Part shown: positions 9,206-17,845 of the stretch, piece by piece | How positions within the stretch are numbered: the first letter of the stretch is position 1 | Layout of the letters: each line of letters begins with the position of its first letter | NCBI GenBank assembly: GCA_025716815.1 | Contig: JAIXMN010000083.1 | Coordinates: 1 to 22,645, forward strand | DNA length: 22,645 nucleotides | Reading direction: 5' to 3' | From: Dichotomocladium elegans | Taxonomy: Eukaryota > Mucoromycota > Mucoromycetes > Mucorales > Lichtheimiaceae | The notes under the pieces: generated by a model | What the model saw: the letters and a program-made list of their open reading frames with translations, nothing else | The model's database searches: none | What the model was told of the DNA's origin: nothing | Translations under genes and position numbers: made by a program

Positions 9206-9640
9206 AGTCCAGGCTGATTCAAGACACCTGCAATTGCAAAATCCGACGCATCTGTTTCGACGAAAATAGGTTTAGATGGGTCGAAATGCTGTAAGACAGG
9301 GGCAGTAGTGAATCGGGTTTTGAGGTCTGTATATGCACGGTCTTGAGCACACGACCAGTGGAAGGGTACACCTTTCTTCAATAATGCCGTCAGAGGAGAA
9401 GAAAGGCGTGCATAGTCGTGGATGAAGCGCCGATAAAAGTTTGCAAACCCCAGAAACACCTGGATATCGTGCACATTCTTGGGCGTGGGCCAATCCTTGA
9501 TGCTGGCTACTTTGGCAGGGTCCATCGTGACACCAGAGCACCCAACACGGAAACCTAAGAATTCAACTTCGGTGGCATCGAATTCGCACTTCTCGACCTT
9601 CACATACAGCTGAGCCTCGCGTAACTTTTGGAGAAGAGCT
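9118..9640 (-). pseudogene. E2 pol segment: RT thumb and start of RNase H
   Basis: Contains EFLGFRV, the connection VFLGFANFYRRFI and the RNase H start FVETDASDFAIAGVL. Entered from the RT segment by a -1 frame change near 9635-9645 (around CTCTTCTCC on the minus strand) and left by another near 9215. The last 25 residues before the stop at 9118 are out-of-frame shadow. Confidence 0.8.
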
Positions 9641-10355
9641 GGACATGCTGATCGTGCTGATGTTGAGTGTCGCTGAAGATGAGGATATCGTCTAGGTAAA
9701 CAACAACAAAATGATCGAGATACTCCCTGAGTGCATCATTGATCAAAGCTTGGAACGAACCAGGCGCATTGGTTAGCCCGAATGGCATGACGTTATATTG
9801 AAAATGGCCATATCGGGTCCGGAATGCCGTTTTCCATTCGTCACCTTCTGCGATTCTAATTCGATGATATGCATTCCGGATGTCCAACTTGGTGAAGACA
9901 CTGGCAGACGAGAGGCGGTCCAGCATTTCATTGATGAGAGGGAGTGGGTACCGACTCTTAATGCTGATTTTGTTAAGACCACGGTAATCCACACATAAAC
10001 GCAAGGAACCGTCCTTTTTCTTGACGAAAAGAATCGGGGCGCCAGCAGGACTAGTGGACGGGCTGATAAATCCGTTTTCCAGATTGGTCTTGATGTATTC
10101 GGCCAGGACTTCGAGCTCGCTCCGCGACAAAGAATAGATGGGGCCATAAGGAACTTGGGCGCCATCGACTAGCGGAATTTTATGATCCACCCCAGGTTTA
10201 TGACTAGGAAGAGCGTTAGCCTGATCTTTATTGAATACATCCAAAAATGGATGATACTTAGCAGGTACAGTTGTAGTGCGGACTGAGGCATCCGGTGTCA
10301 TCGTGGTGTTAACTGAGACGGCAGCAAGTGAAGAGAGGGAGCCAGTAGGGTCAAC
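9600..10355 (-). pseudogene. E2 pol segment: reverse transcriptase palm and fingers
   Basis: Carries [18 protein letters not shown], the [15 protein letters not shown] block, MPFGLTNAP and the catalytic YLDD (about residue 202 counted from the Met at 10301). Coding similarity extends upstream of that Met to about 10355, where the protease frame shifts by -1. It is closely related to the E3 RT at 17635-18160. Confidence 0.88.
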
Positions 10356-11035
10356 ATGGATCGAAAATGCTGTGCACCATTACGTATTAGTTTTTCCATC
10401 GTGGCAGCAGTGACCATGCGTACGTCAGGAAGACATCTGGATGATTTTGTGGCCGGAGACTTGACTGCTTTCACGACTGGCGATGCTTGTAAGCAGGATT
10501 TTGAACATGCGCTGGATCCAAACGTGATATCTCCTGTAACCCAGTCGATGGACGGATTGTGTTTAGCTAACCATGGCATACCCAAGATGATAGAATGCTG
10601 ACCGAGCGACGTGGCGTGCAAAGTGAGGTTCTCATGGTGTTGACCGCTCGACACCCTAACCTGGCATTCCTGAGTAATGGTACCCGAAAGTATTGAGCGG
10701 CCATCAATTGTGCGAACCAGCAGTGGGATATCACTCTTTGTAAGTGGCAGACTATGCTTCCTCACAAAGTTCTCATCGATAAAATTCCCCATCGCCCCAG
10801 AGTCGATCATGACGAACGTTTCGAGGTTAGTATCGCCGAAAAGGAGCCGAACTGGGAGCTTCAGCGGTTCATGAATTGTCGTAGAAGTAGTAGTTGCACA
10901 TAAGGTTGAGAACGGAGTCGGGGGGGAGAGAGATTGTGTGTTGCCAATATATGGTTTATTGAACTGTATTGATATATCACCCAAGGAGGTCTCTCCTATA
11001 GTCCTCGGGTGTTGCCTTTTCCCTTCTTCGGGCAA
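10298..11035 (-). pseudogene. E2 pol segment: aspartic protease
   Basis: The active-site motif DSGA lies at 78-81 after hydrophobic VMI, and the ILGMPWL motif follows about 75 residues later, as in retropepsins. This frame is -1 relative to gag and overlaps it across 10996-11035. The slippery heptamer at 11017-11023 explains how it is entered. The last 20 residues before the stop at 10298 are out of frame. Confidence 0.85.
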
Positions 11036-11961
11036 GAAAAAGCGTCATGGCCCTCGCCGCCACAGTACAAGCAGAGGCCAAGCTTGCGACGGCGTGCCTT
11101 TTCGTCGGCAGACAAGGGGCCAAACTTGGTCTTGGCCGCGTCGAGGTCCATGGGTTGCACACCGGAATTTGTGACAGGAGGTGCAACATGGACAGGAGCA
11201 GAGAATTTTTGTCGTGGGCGGGGCGACTGGTAACGGCGCTGGCCTTCTCGATCGCGCATCCTGTTGTCTAGCTCAATTACCTTAGTAACATACTCCCATA
11301 GTGAGGCGGGCATGTCACGGGTGGCGAGCTCATCTTTGACCCGGTCGCGAAGGCTCTTCCGGAAAATGGCCAGGAGAGCGGCGTCGTTGAAGTCGGTTCG
11401 CAGAGCAAGTCGACGGAACGTTGCCGCATGTTCCGAGGCAGGTAAGGTTCCTTGGCGCAGATCAAGAAGGGCATTCTCGGTCTCCACTAATTCATTTACC
11501 TGTCCAAATGCTGATCGAAATTCGTCAAGAAAGGCTGGGAAGGATAGCATGCAGGGGTCAAGATCATCAGTGCCGATGTCGTCCAAGTAGGGTTGAGCCC
11601 AGTCGAAAGCACAACCTGACATGAACGAGCACATGTAACAGATCTTGGATAATTCGTCACTGAAGCGATCTTGGCCGACATGGATTGCCATTTTTACGTG
11701 CGTTATGAATGAGCGCACATCTTCCGCCTTACCGGTGAAGACAGGTGGGTTGTTGAAAGGTGCACCGATTTTCCGGCTCGCGTAGCGGACGATTCGTTTA
11801 AAGACATGTTTTGCATGGCGTTGGTGATTTCTGCGGAGTTGATCGATGTTGTGTAGTGAATATATTTCACCATAAAAGGAATAAAAGAAAAATTTGAATA
11901 AGGTTGCGGGATAATGCAGTAGGTGGATTTGGAGGGAAATACTGAAAACAGAAAGGGTCAA
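10996..11961 (-). CDS. gag: E2 Gag
   Basis: Contains a Retrotrans_gag-type capsid region (PPVFTGKAEDVRSFI, SGCAFDWAQPYL, FLDEFRSAFG) and one CCHC knuckle at about 297-310 (CLYCGGEGHDAFSC). The first 40 residues from the earliest Met are hydrophobic and look like leader sequence read through, so the true start may be further in or may be lost. Gag is uninterrupted otherwise and ends at TAG 10996-10998, just past the frameshift heptamer. Confidence 0.85.
   Translation of the reverse strand: MTLSVFSISLQIHLLHYPATLFKFFFYSFYGEIYSLHNIDQLRRNHQRHAKHVFKRIVRYASRKIGAPFNNPPVFTGKAEDVRSFITHVKMAIHVGQDRFSDELSKICYMCSFMSGCAFDWAQPYLDDIGTDDLDPCMLSFPAFLDEFRSAFGQVNELVETENALLDLRQGTLPASEHAATFRRLALRTDFNDAALLAIFRKSLRDRVKDELATRDMPASLWEYVTKVIELDNRMRDREGQRRYQSPRPRQKFSAPVHVAPPVTNSGVQPMDLDAAKTKFGPLSADEKARRRKLGLCLYCGGEGHDAFSCPKKGKGNTRGL
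11017..11023 (-). other. -1 programmed frameshift heptamer, E2 gag/pol
   Basis: On the minus strand the gag frame reads G GGA AAA, i.e. GGGAAAA, the canonical X XXY YYZ slippery form. Slipping back one base leads exactly into the protease frame, 19-25 bases before the gag stop. Confidence 0.75.
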
Positions 11962-12062
11962 AGGAGTAAGGGGTGAGGAGTTTGGGAATGAACAGAAATT
12001 TGAGTATAGAGATATCGAGAAGGATACAAGAAAAACGAAAAGAGAAGAAAGCAGGTAACACT

Positions 12063-12079
12063 GAGTGAATCAGTTATAG
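12063..12079 (-). other. Putative primer-binding site of E2
   Basis: The bases immediately after the 5' LTR, read on the minus strand, are CTATAACTGATTCACTC. They do not begin with TGG, as a tRNA-primed PBS normally would. The complement resembles the predicted start of the element's own RNA (GAGCAATGAGTTAT), which suggests Tf1-like self-priming. Confidence 0.45.
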
Positions 12080-12167
12080 TGTAATGTTTTGGGAGCTGGA
12101 TTGAGACAGGACAAGAAGGGTGTTAGGTGCTTTCCAACAAGACAAGACAAGACAGGACAAGACTAAT

Positions 12168-12197
12168 AGGACAGGACAGGACAGGACAGGACAGGAC
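12168..12197. repeat. Pentamer minisatellite (AGGAC)6 in E2 5' LTR
   Basis: Six perfect units, the same number as at 6966-6995 in the other LTR. Confidence 0.9.
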
Positions 12198-12385
12198 CGA
12201 AGCACAGAGGCCAAGAGAAGAGTTGAACCAGAAGGAATCGTATGGAAACGAAGAAACAAGATAACTCATTGCTCTTTACTAATGATAATGCTATGGCTAT
12301 ATATATATAATACGTGTGTATAAGATTATGGTGAGAAAAGTACTGATAACAACAATTACGAAAGAAAGGGGATTTGGATGGCTAG

Positions 12386-13607
12386 TGTGGTGGTTAGAGA
12401 GTTAGTGCAGGTGTTTAAACCGTAGGGGCTAAAATCGAGTCTTTGAGACGGGATCCTCTTTATTGAATAAAAACAACTCTCTTTTTATATGATTTCGGAC
12501 CAGGGTGGTAGTGGTGATACAAGCGGTAGTCATCGAGCATGGTCCTCCAATCATTACCAGTTAGCGGGCTTCGTAACGTTGGAATGGGAGGACAGTCGAG
12601 ACGTGCTGTAGAAGAGGTGGTGTGGTAAATAAGGTTTGTAGAGACTGTCAAAGTACAATGAGACTCTTGGAGGTGTTTTTAATAGAAAGAAAAATTCTTC
12701 TGTCTGTTTACTCCTACACTACATAGTTGTTTATATATTGTTATGGATAAAATAGATTCCGCCCGATTGACATGGGTCAATTGTCCTGGAAATTTCCATA
12801 AGAGGAGTTGTTGGGGGTGCGGTACTTGACAAGTCATAGAAAAACTTTTCGTTCGTTCCTGTAGCTGAATCCCAGACCATCCTCACGTCGGTAAAACCTC
12901 AAAAAACCCAGTGGGAAAAAATAGAGGAGAAAAGACTGTGGATATGGATCTAGTGGCTATGTTTGATCGTGTTTCCCTTGGCTGAGTCGTGTTTCTGTAT
13001 TGCGGTTGTTCCAGTTCTTTACATCATTGCCATGGATATTCACTTCATTGGTGCTCTTGCAATCACCTATGCGACAGGTTGTGGTAAATAAGGTTTGTAG
13101 AGACTGTCAAAGTACAATGAGACTCTTGGAGGTGTTTTTAATAGAAAGAAAAATTCTTCTCTTGTTTACTCCTACACTACATAGTTGTTTATATATTGTT
13201 ATGGGTAAAATAGATTCCGCCCGATTGACATGGGTCAATTGTCCTGGAAATTTCCATAAGAAGAGTTGTTGGGGTGCGGTACTTGACAAGTCATAGAAAA
13301 ACTTTTCGTTCGTTCCTGTAGCTGAATCCCAGACCATCCTCACGTCGGTAAAACCTCAAAAAACCCAGTGGGAAAAAATAGAGGAGAAAAGACTGTGGAT
13401 ATGGATCTAGTGGCTATGTATGATCGTGTTTCCCTTGGCTGAGTCGTGTTTCTGTATTGCGGTTGTTCCAGTTCTTTACATCATTGACATGGATATTCAC
13501 TTCATTGGTGCTCTTGCAATCACCTATGCGACACAGGTGGATAAGTCGATAACCCTGCTCAGTACTGTCTGTAGAAGCGCAGTGTTATGAACAGTAGGGC
13601 TATGACA
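12386..13607 (-). repeat. Solo LTR A2, split by the LTR-B pair
   Basis: Begins TGTGG and ends TATGACA, flanked by GCTAG (12381-12385 and 13608-13612). Without the LTR-B pair it is about 302 bp. It is homologous to A1 at its start, around CGAGTCTTTGAGACGGGATCC and at its end, so it belongs to the same family but a different, shorter copy. Confidence 0.88.
12621..13535 (-). repeat. Tandem pair of LTR-B copies (about 455 bp each)
   Basis: Copy one is 12621-13076 and copy two 13080-13535 (or 13533), joined through GGT. The pair is flanked by the 5-bp duplication GGTGG (12616-12620 and 13536-13540). The copies differ at about seven positions. On the minus strand ACAATATATAAACAACT is a good TATA box. 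There is no internal sequence between them, so this is either one element with its whole interior lost or an LTR-LTR recombination product. Confidence 0.88.
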
Positions 13608-13669
13608 GCTAGCTATGGACTTCGCTGACGATCGATATAGGAGATGTTGAGTTTGGTCGTTACACAACG

Positions 13670-13958
13670 CCTACAACAACTGGAGCAGAAAACAACAATC
13701 GAAGCTTACATCCGTGAGTTCCATAGCACGATGTTGGAGTTACCAAACATGGACACCCGGGATGCAACATTCATCTTCACCCAAGGCCTCAAGTACCATG
13801 CGCGTCTCCAAGTGCTGATCCAAAAGCCAACCACGCTGCATCAGGCCTATGAGTTCGCGGAATCATATGAGGCCGCGCAACAATGTGCAAAGGGTCTGCG
13901 ACCATCCCGCTTCGCTGTACCATCAGTCCCCGGACAAGGATTTGCGGCGCGCAATTAG
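13670..13958 (+). pseudogene. Gag of E4, 3' part
   Basis: Continues the E4 gag frame after E2: an acidic/helical region (AYIREFHSTMLELPNMDTRDATFIFTQGLK in short blocks, then AYEFAESYEAAQQ), typical of the capsid C-terminal half. It ends at TAG 13956-13958 just before the ATCCG tract. No zinc knuckle, pol or 3' LTR follows, so E4 is truncated here. Confidence 0.75.
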
Positions 13959-13964
13959 GGTTTC

Positions 13965-14120
13965 TCATTGACGGATCTGGATCGGATTGGATCCAATCCG
14001 GATCCACACCGCGGATCGAATTGCTCACACCGAATCCGATCCGTTTGCTAAACGGATTGCAAATTGCAATCCGGATCCACACCGCTTCAATCCGTCCCAA
14101 TCCGTCCCAATCCGTGATCC
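13965..14120. repeat. ATCCG/CGGAT-rich quasi-palindromic tract
   Basis: About 150 bp made largely of GGATCC, GGATTGG, CCAATCC and ATCCG words. The 18-mer AATCCGGATCCACACCGC occurs twice, about 67 bp apart, and TCCCAATCCG is repeated directly. Self-complementary stretches such as GGATTGGATCCAATCC are frequent. It starts where E4 gag breaks off. No coding or known element is recognised. Confidence 0.7.
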
Positions 14121-14516
14121 GTAATGCTGAAATGAGGAGATTTATTAAAACACATCAATAGAGCGAAATTGGAAAGAATATGGCCATTCGGCAATACTGT
14201 CAGAACGGAGAAAGGTGAAAACCGAAGTTGATTTTAAGATGACATGAGCAGTTGTAGCAAAAAATTAAGCGTCAAAGAACAGAAAATCCCAATAGGAATT
14301 AAAAAAGTTGGAGGGTTTGATCCATAGAAGGCAAAGTGGTATAATTGCTGACGCGGGAGCCATTTGGAACGCTTCTGATGTCTGGCAGAATGGCTTCAGA
14401 CTAGCTAGTTATGCCTATGGTTGTGGCTGGGTGACGGTCACAAGCTGAACAATTTAAATTTGCACCCATGCCCACCACATTTCAAAGCTGGTCTGCCTTC
14501 AGAGAAACCGCGTACA
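14121..14516. other. Unannotated stretch
   Basis: About 400 bp between the ATCCG tract and LTR-B copy 3. No convincing frame, RNA gene, LTR end or similarity to other parts of the window was seen. Confidence 0.4.
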
Positions 14517-14912
14517 TGTGGTGTTTTAGTTGTTTTTTAAGTTGGACAGCTAGAATACGATGAGACTCGTGGATGTCTTTTATTCGAATGAAATCGGAAT
14601 TAAGATCCTCCATCGCTACACATTTATCTACTATTTATATGATTTATGGCAGAGGTCCTAATTAGGTCAACTGGCTACTCCGTCTTACACGGGTACTCGG
14701 AGATGGTAGCACTATTACAGATAAGGTGCTTGTGTGTGTATCGATGACCTCTATCATACGTTTTATGTCCTTGTTCTTTTCAGACCATCCTCACGTCGGT
14801 AAAACCTCATAAAAACCCAGTGGGAGAAAAATAGAGGGAAAAAGACTGTGGAAACGGATCTGGTTATAACGCGGCGTCATGGATCCTTCAATCCGTAATC
14901 ACCTATGCGACA
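14517..14912 (-). repeat. LTR-B copy 3 (about 396 bp), abutting E3
   Basis: Starts TGTGGTG and ends CACCTATGCGACA, as in the tandem pair. It shares the blocks GATGAGACTC, CAGACCATCCTCACGTCGG and AAAAGACTGTGGA with them. Minus-strand TATA candidates lie near 14625-14640. The flanks GTACA and GTATG are not a convincing duplication, and E3 coding sequence does not resume on its left. Confidence 0.75.
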
Positions 14913-15738
14913 GTATGCGACTGTCCAAAACACGCTCAACCTCGTAATGTTCTTCACCATTGACTTCGAATGGGGTGGTGTAGGCTTGACGCGGCTGGGA
15001 ATATCTGGGTACTCGGAATTATCGCGCGGTGACAACAGACTGACATGGAATATGGGATGAATCAGCATCGAGGCTGGCAGCTCGAGACGATATGCATGCG
15101 AGCCAATGCGAGCGATGACCTTGAATGGACCTAGGAACTTATGGTCTAGTTTTGCCGATGGGCGAGCAGTGCGAATATGACGGCTCGATAAATATACGTA
15201 GTCGCCTATCCGGTATTTGGGTGCTCGCCGGCGACCCTCATTGTAAAAGGCTCCTTGCGTCTTTTGTGCTAGCTTAATCTCTGAACGAAGCGAATCGTGG
15301 AGATCCCTCAGCGTCTTTATGAAATCTTCTGACGACTTTGAGAAACTGGAGCTTGCAGGGGCCGGTGCGGTGGTGAAACGAGGGTGGTAACCTGAATTAG
15401 CATCGAAAGGTGAATGTCGGGTCGAACTTTGTTGTGAGTTATTGTAACTAAACTCGGCCAGGGACAGGAACTGGGACCAATCGTCTTGCTGGTAATTTGT
15501 GTACATCTGCAGATACTGTTCCAATATGGCGTTCGTGCGTTCTGTCTGGCCGTCGCTCTGGGGGTGGAAAGCGGTGGACATGCATGGCTTGATTTTGAGC
15601 AGCTGCAGGATTGATTGCCAAAAACTAGATGTGAAAATTGAGCCACGGTCTGACACAATCTCGCTCGGAAGGCCATGTAAACGGAATATTTCGTGGACGA
15701 ACAGACGTGCCAACTGTTCGGCAGTGATGGTTGTGGTG
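14913..15738 (-). pseudogene. E3 pol segment: integrase core, GPF module, start of chromodomain
   Basis: Contains HEIFRLHGLP, SDRGSIF (catalytic D), FHPQSDGQTERTN (catalytic E) and LGPFKVIARIG. A -1 frame change in a run of C near 14985 precedes EEHYEVERVLDSRI, the first dozen residues of a chromodomain, after which the sequence runs into LTR-B copy 3. Confidence 0.85.
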
Positions 15739-16103
15739 AACATTGATCCGTGTTAGAGAACTTAGCCGGTTTCACATCACTATCGCCGATATCCTGAAAC
15801 TAAGACAATGATGAATTTAACACATTGATGTTCAGGGACCGATATTTTCATATCCGCTTGCGTGACAGGACAATCGCACCTATCAAAGGTACTTCCTCTA
15901 CCCAGGATCCATCACTGGTCTTGAAGAGGACAATGAAAAGAGAATGCTCTCATCCGATACGTCCTAACAGGATTAAGCACTTACATCGCCGTTCTAATAG
16001 AATTATTATAAAAGAGAGTTATTTTATTTTCAGGAATAAACATCAACCTCAAAGATACTTTTATAGTTGTATTTTTTCATTCTCTCTAATCCATCCATCT
16101 CAA
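15739..16103 (+). repeat. 365-bp LTR-like insertion in E3 integrase, opposite orientation
   Basis: Flanked by TGGTG (15734-15738 and 16104-16108); removing it restores the integrase frame. Its minus strand carries CTTTGAG...TTTATTCCTGAAAATAAAATAACTCTCTTTT in short blocks, similar to the R region of A1/A2 read on the plus strand, so it is probably a related LTR with plus orientation. Its termini are AACATTG and TCTCAA rather than TG and CA, which is unusual. Confidence 0.7.
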
Positions 16104-16108
16104 TGGTG

Positions 16109-17685
16109 CATTGGCAGGGAACGAAGTGCGCCATTTTGGTTAGCCGATCCACGACGACCCAGATACTGTCGTATCCATTGGATATTGGTAGTCCCGTGAT
16201 GAAATCCATGCTGATCGCAGCCCAAGGGCGTTCTGGTACTTGTAATGGTCTAAGTAATCCCTGCGGGGCTCGGTGGTCGGCTTTTGATCGCCTGCATACT
16301 GGGCAATTATGGACGTAGCGGTTGATGAACTTTCGCATGCCTGGCCAGTAATACAGTCTTGAGACGAGTTCGCAGGTTCTTGCTCTACCTGGATGACCAG
16401 CGACAGGAGAGTCATGGTGTTCCTCAAGGATTGCGATCTTCAAATCGTCGCTGGACGGGACGCAGATGCGATTGTCAAAGAGTAGTAAAGATGTTTCGTC
16501 TTCGATGGTGTATCTTTCCATCTTCTTCCGGAGATGTCTGGGGATACTAGCAGGAGACTTGACAAACTGGATGACCTTCTGTAAGTCAGCATCTTCGAGA
16601 AGCATGGTTTGGATCCTATCAAGCAGGGCAAAGCCTAAGTGGGATGATGATGCAGTGTTCAGCACAATCTGCCCTTCGCGAAATATCCCCTGGACTGGCT
16701 GCTTCTCGTTTTCCCCCTCCCCAAAGGCCATGTCTCGACGCCGAGAGAGAGCATCGGCCTTGGGGTTCTGTGAGCCTGGACGATAAGTAATTCGGAAATC
16801 GTATTCGCTGAAGGCTATAGCCCATCTGGCGTGGCGACGAGTGAGGGATTTCGCAGGTGACGTCATGAAGTGCTGTAGGTTTTTGTGATCCGTGTACACC
16901 AGGATCGGGTGGTGGGCACCTTGAAGATAATGACGCCACGTTGCGAAACTCTCAACTATGGCTAGGAGTTCTTTATCATATATGTCGTAGTTTACCTCGG
17001 CCGGTGATAGTTTGCGGCTAAAGAATGCGACAGGGTGAAGTTTGCCATCATCAGCTATGTGGTTAAGGACGCCGGCGATCGCGGAGTCGGATGCGTCGGT
17101 TTCTACTACGATTTTGCGGTCTGGATGGTAATAGTGGAGGATTGGGGCGGTGGTGAAAGCGTCCTTGAGTTCCTGGAAAGCTTTATCCTGTTCGGGCCCC
17201 AAAAGGAATGGTACTTTCTTTTTCAAGAGCGAGGTCAGAGGCAGGGCGATTCCCGAGTAACCCTGGATGAACCGACGGTAGAAGTTCGCGAAGCCGAGGA
17301 ACACTTGGACATTGTGCACTGATTTGGGGATAGGCCAATCAAGGATGCGGGAGACCTTTTCGGGATCCATAGAGATGCCTGTGTCGTTTATGTGGAAACC
17401 TAAGAAGCTGACTTCATGTACGTCGAACTCACATTTTTCGGCTTTGACATAGAGTTCTGCGTTGCGCAGTTTCTCGAGGACCTGACGGACGTGCGCGTCG
17501 TGATCCTTATCATCATCGCTGAATATGAGGATGTCATCGAGGTAAACTACAACGAACTGGTCGAGGTAGTCGCGCAAAACGTCGTTGATATGTGATTGCC
17601 AGGACGCCGGGGCATTCGTCAGACCAAAAGGCATAACCTGATACTCAAAATGACCGTAGCGGGTGCGGAACGCCGTCTTCCATTC
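16109..17685 (-). pseudogene. E3 pol segment: RT catalytic part, RNase H, integrase HHCC and first catalytic D
   Basis: Uninterrupted. Contains [26 protein letters not shown], RNase H VETDASDSAIAGVL, DHKNLQHFM, ALSRRRDM, the integrase HHCC (HHDSPVAGH...CPVCRRSK) and SMDFITGLP with the first catalytic Asp. It leaves the window of homology at the 365-bp insertion, in the sequence corresponding to HFVPCQ. Confidence 0.88.
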
Positions 17686-17690
17686 CTCAC

Positions 17691-17840
17691 TGTTGTAGTT
17701 ATCACTCTAGAGCGGAGATCACATGACCTTCTTAGTAGCTCGTGAAACACCGCTTACCAATTTGTTATAGCGAGGCAGCTCATGGTACAATAAAGAGCAC
17801 CTTTTATCCAGTCTCACTTACTTCCGCTCGTGATAAAACA
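17691..17840 (+). repeat. 150-bp miniature LTR/TIR insertion in E3 RT
   Basis: Begins TGTTGTAG and ends TAAAACA, flanked by CTCAC (17686-17690 and 17841-17845). Both ends contain the words TGTT, TTATCAC and GAGCGGA in inverted orientation with small gaps, so it also resembles a short inverted-repeat element. CAATAAAG (about 17789) fits a poly(A) signal in a tiny solo LTR (TRIM-like). It lies in sequence encoding the EGEEWK region of RT. Confidence 0.8.
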
Positions 17841-17845
17841 CTCAC

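Larger units (their letters stand above)
6878..13664 (-). mobile_element. E2: full-length Tf1/sushi-like chromovirus (Ty3/gypsy), nested in E4 gag
   Basis: Complete minus-strand element with two 358-bp LTRs (the right one split by later insertions), PBS, gag, PR, RT, RNase H, integrase with chromodomain and PPT. It is flanked by the perfect 5-bp duplication CAACG (6873-6877 and 13665-13669), and its target is the E4 gag frame, which reads continuously across it. The LTRs differ at three positions, so the insertion is recent, yet the coding region has several frameshifts. Without the nested A2/B material its length is about 5.6 kb, normal for the family. Confidence 0.93.
12080..13664 (-). repeat. 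5' LTR of E2, split by A2 at 12386-13607
   Basis: 12080-12385 plus 13613-13664 rebuild 358 bp, the exact length of the other LTR, with three substitutions. The break falls inside GGATGGCTAGCTATGG of the intact copy, and GCTAG is duplicated on both sides of A2. Confidence 0.92.

Noticed and set aside
9600..10355. Further programmed frameshifts inside E2 pol
   Set aside because: No slippery heptamers at these points and the breaks fall inside enzyme domains, so disabling indels or sequence errors are more likely.
12621..13535. CRISPR-like or satellite repeat
   Set aside because: Two 455-bp units with LTR ends, a TATA box and a 5-bp flanking duplication are LTRs.
14192..14210. Possible E4 3' LTR start (TGTCAGAACGG near 14198)
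   Set aside because: Only TGTCAG matches; no PPT before it and no further similarity to the E4 5' LTR.
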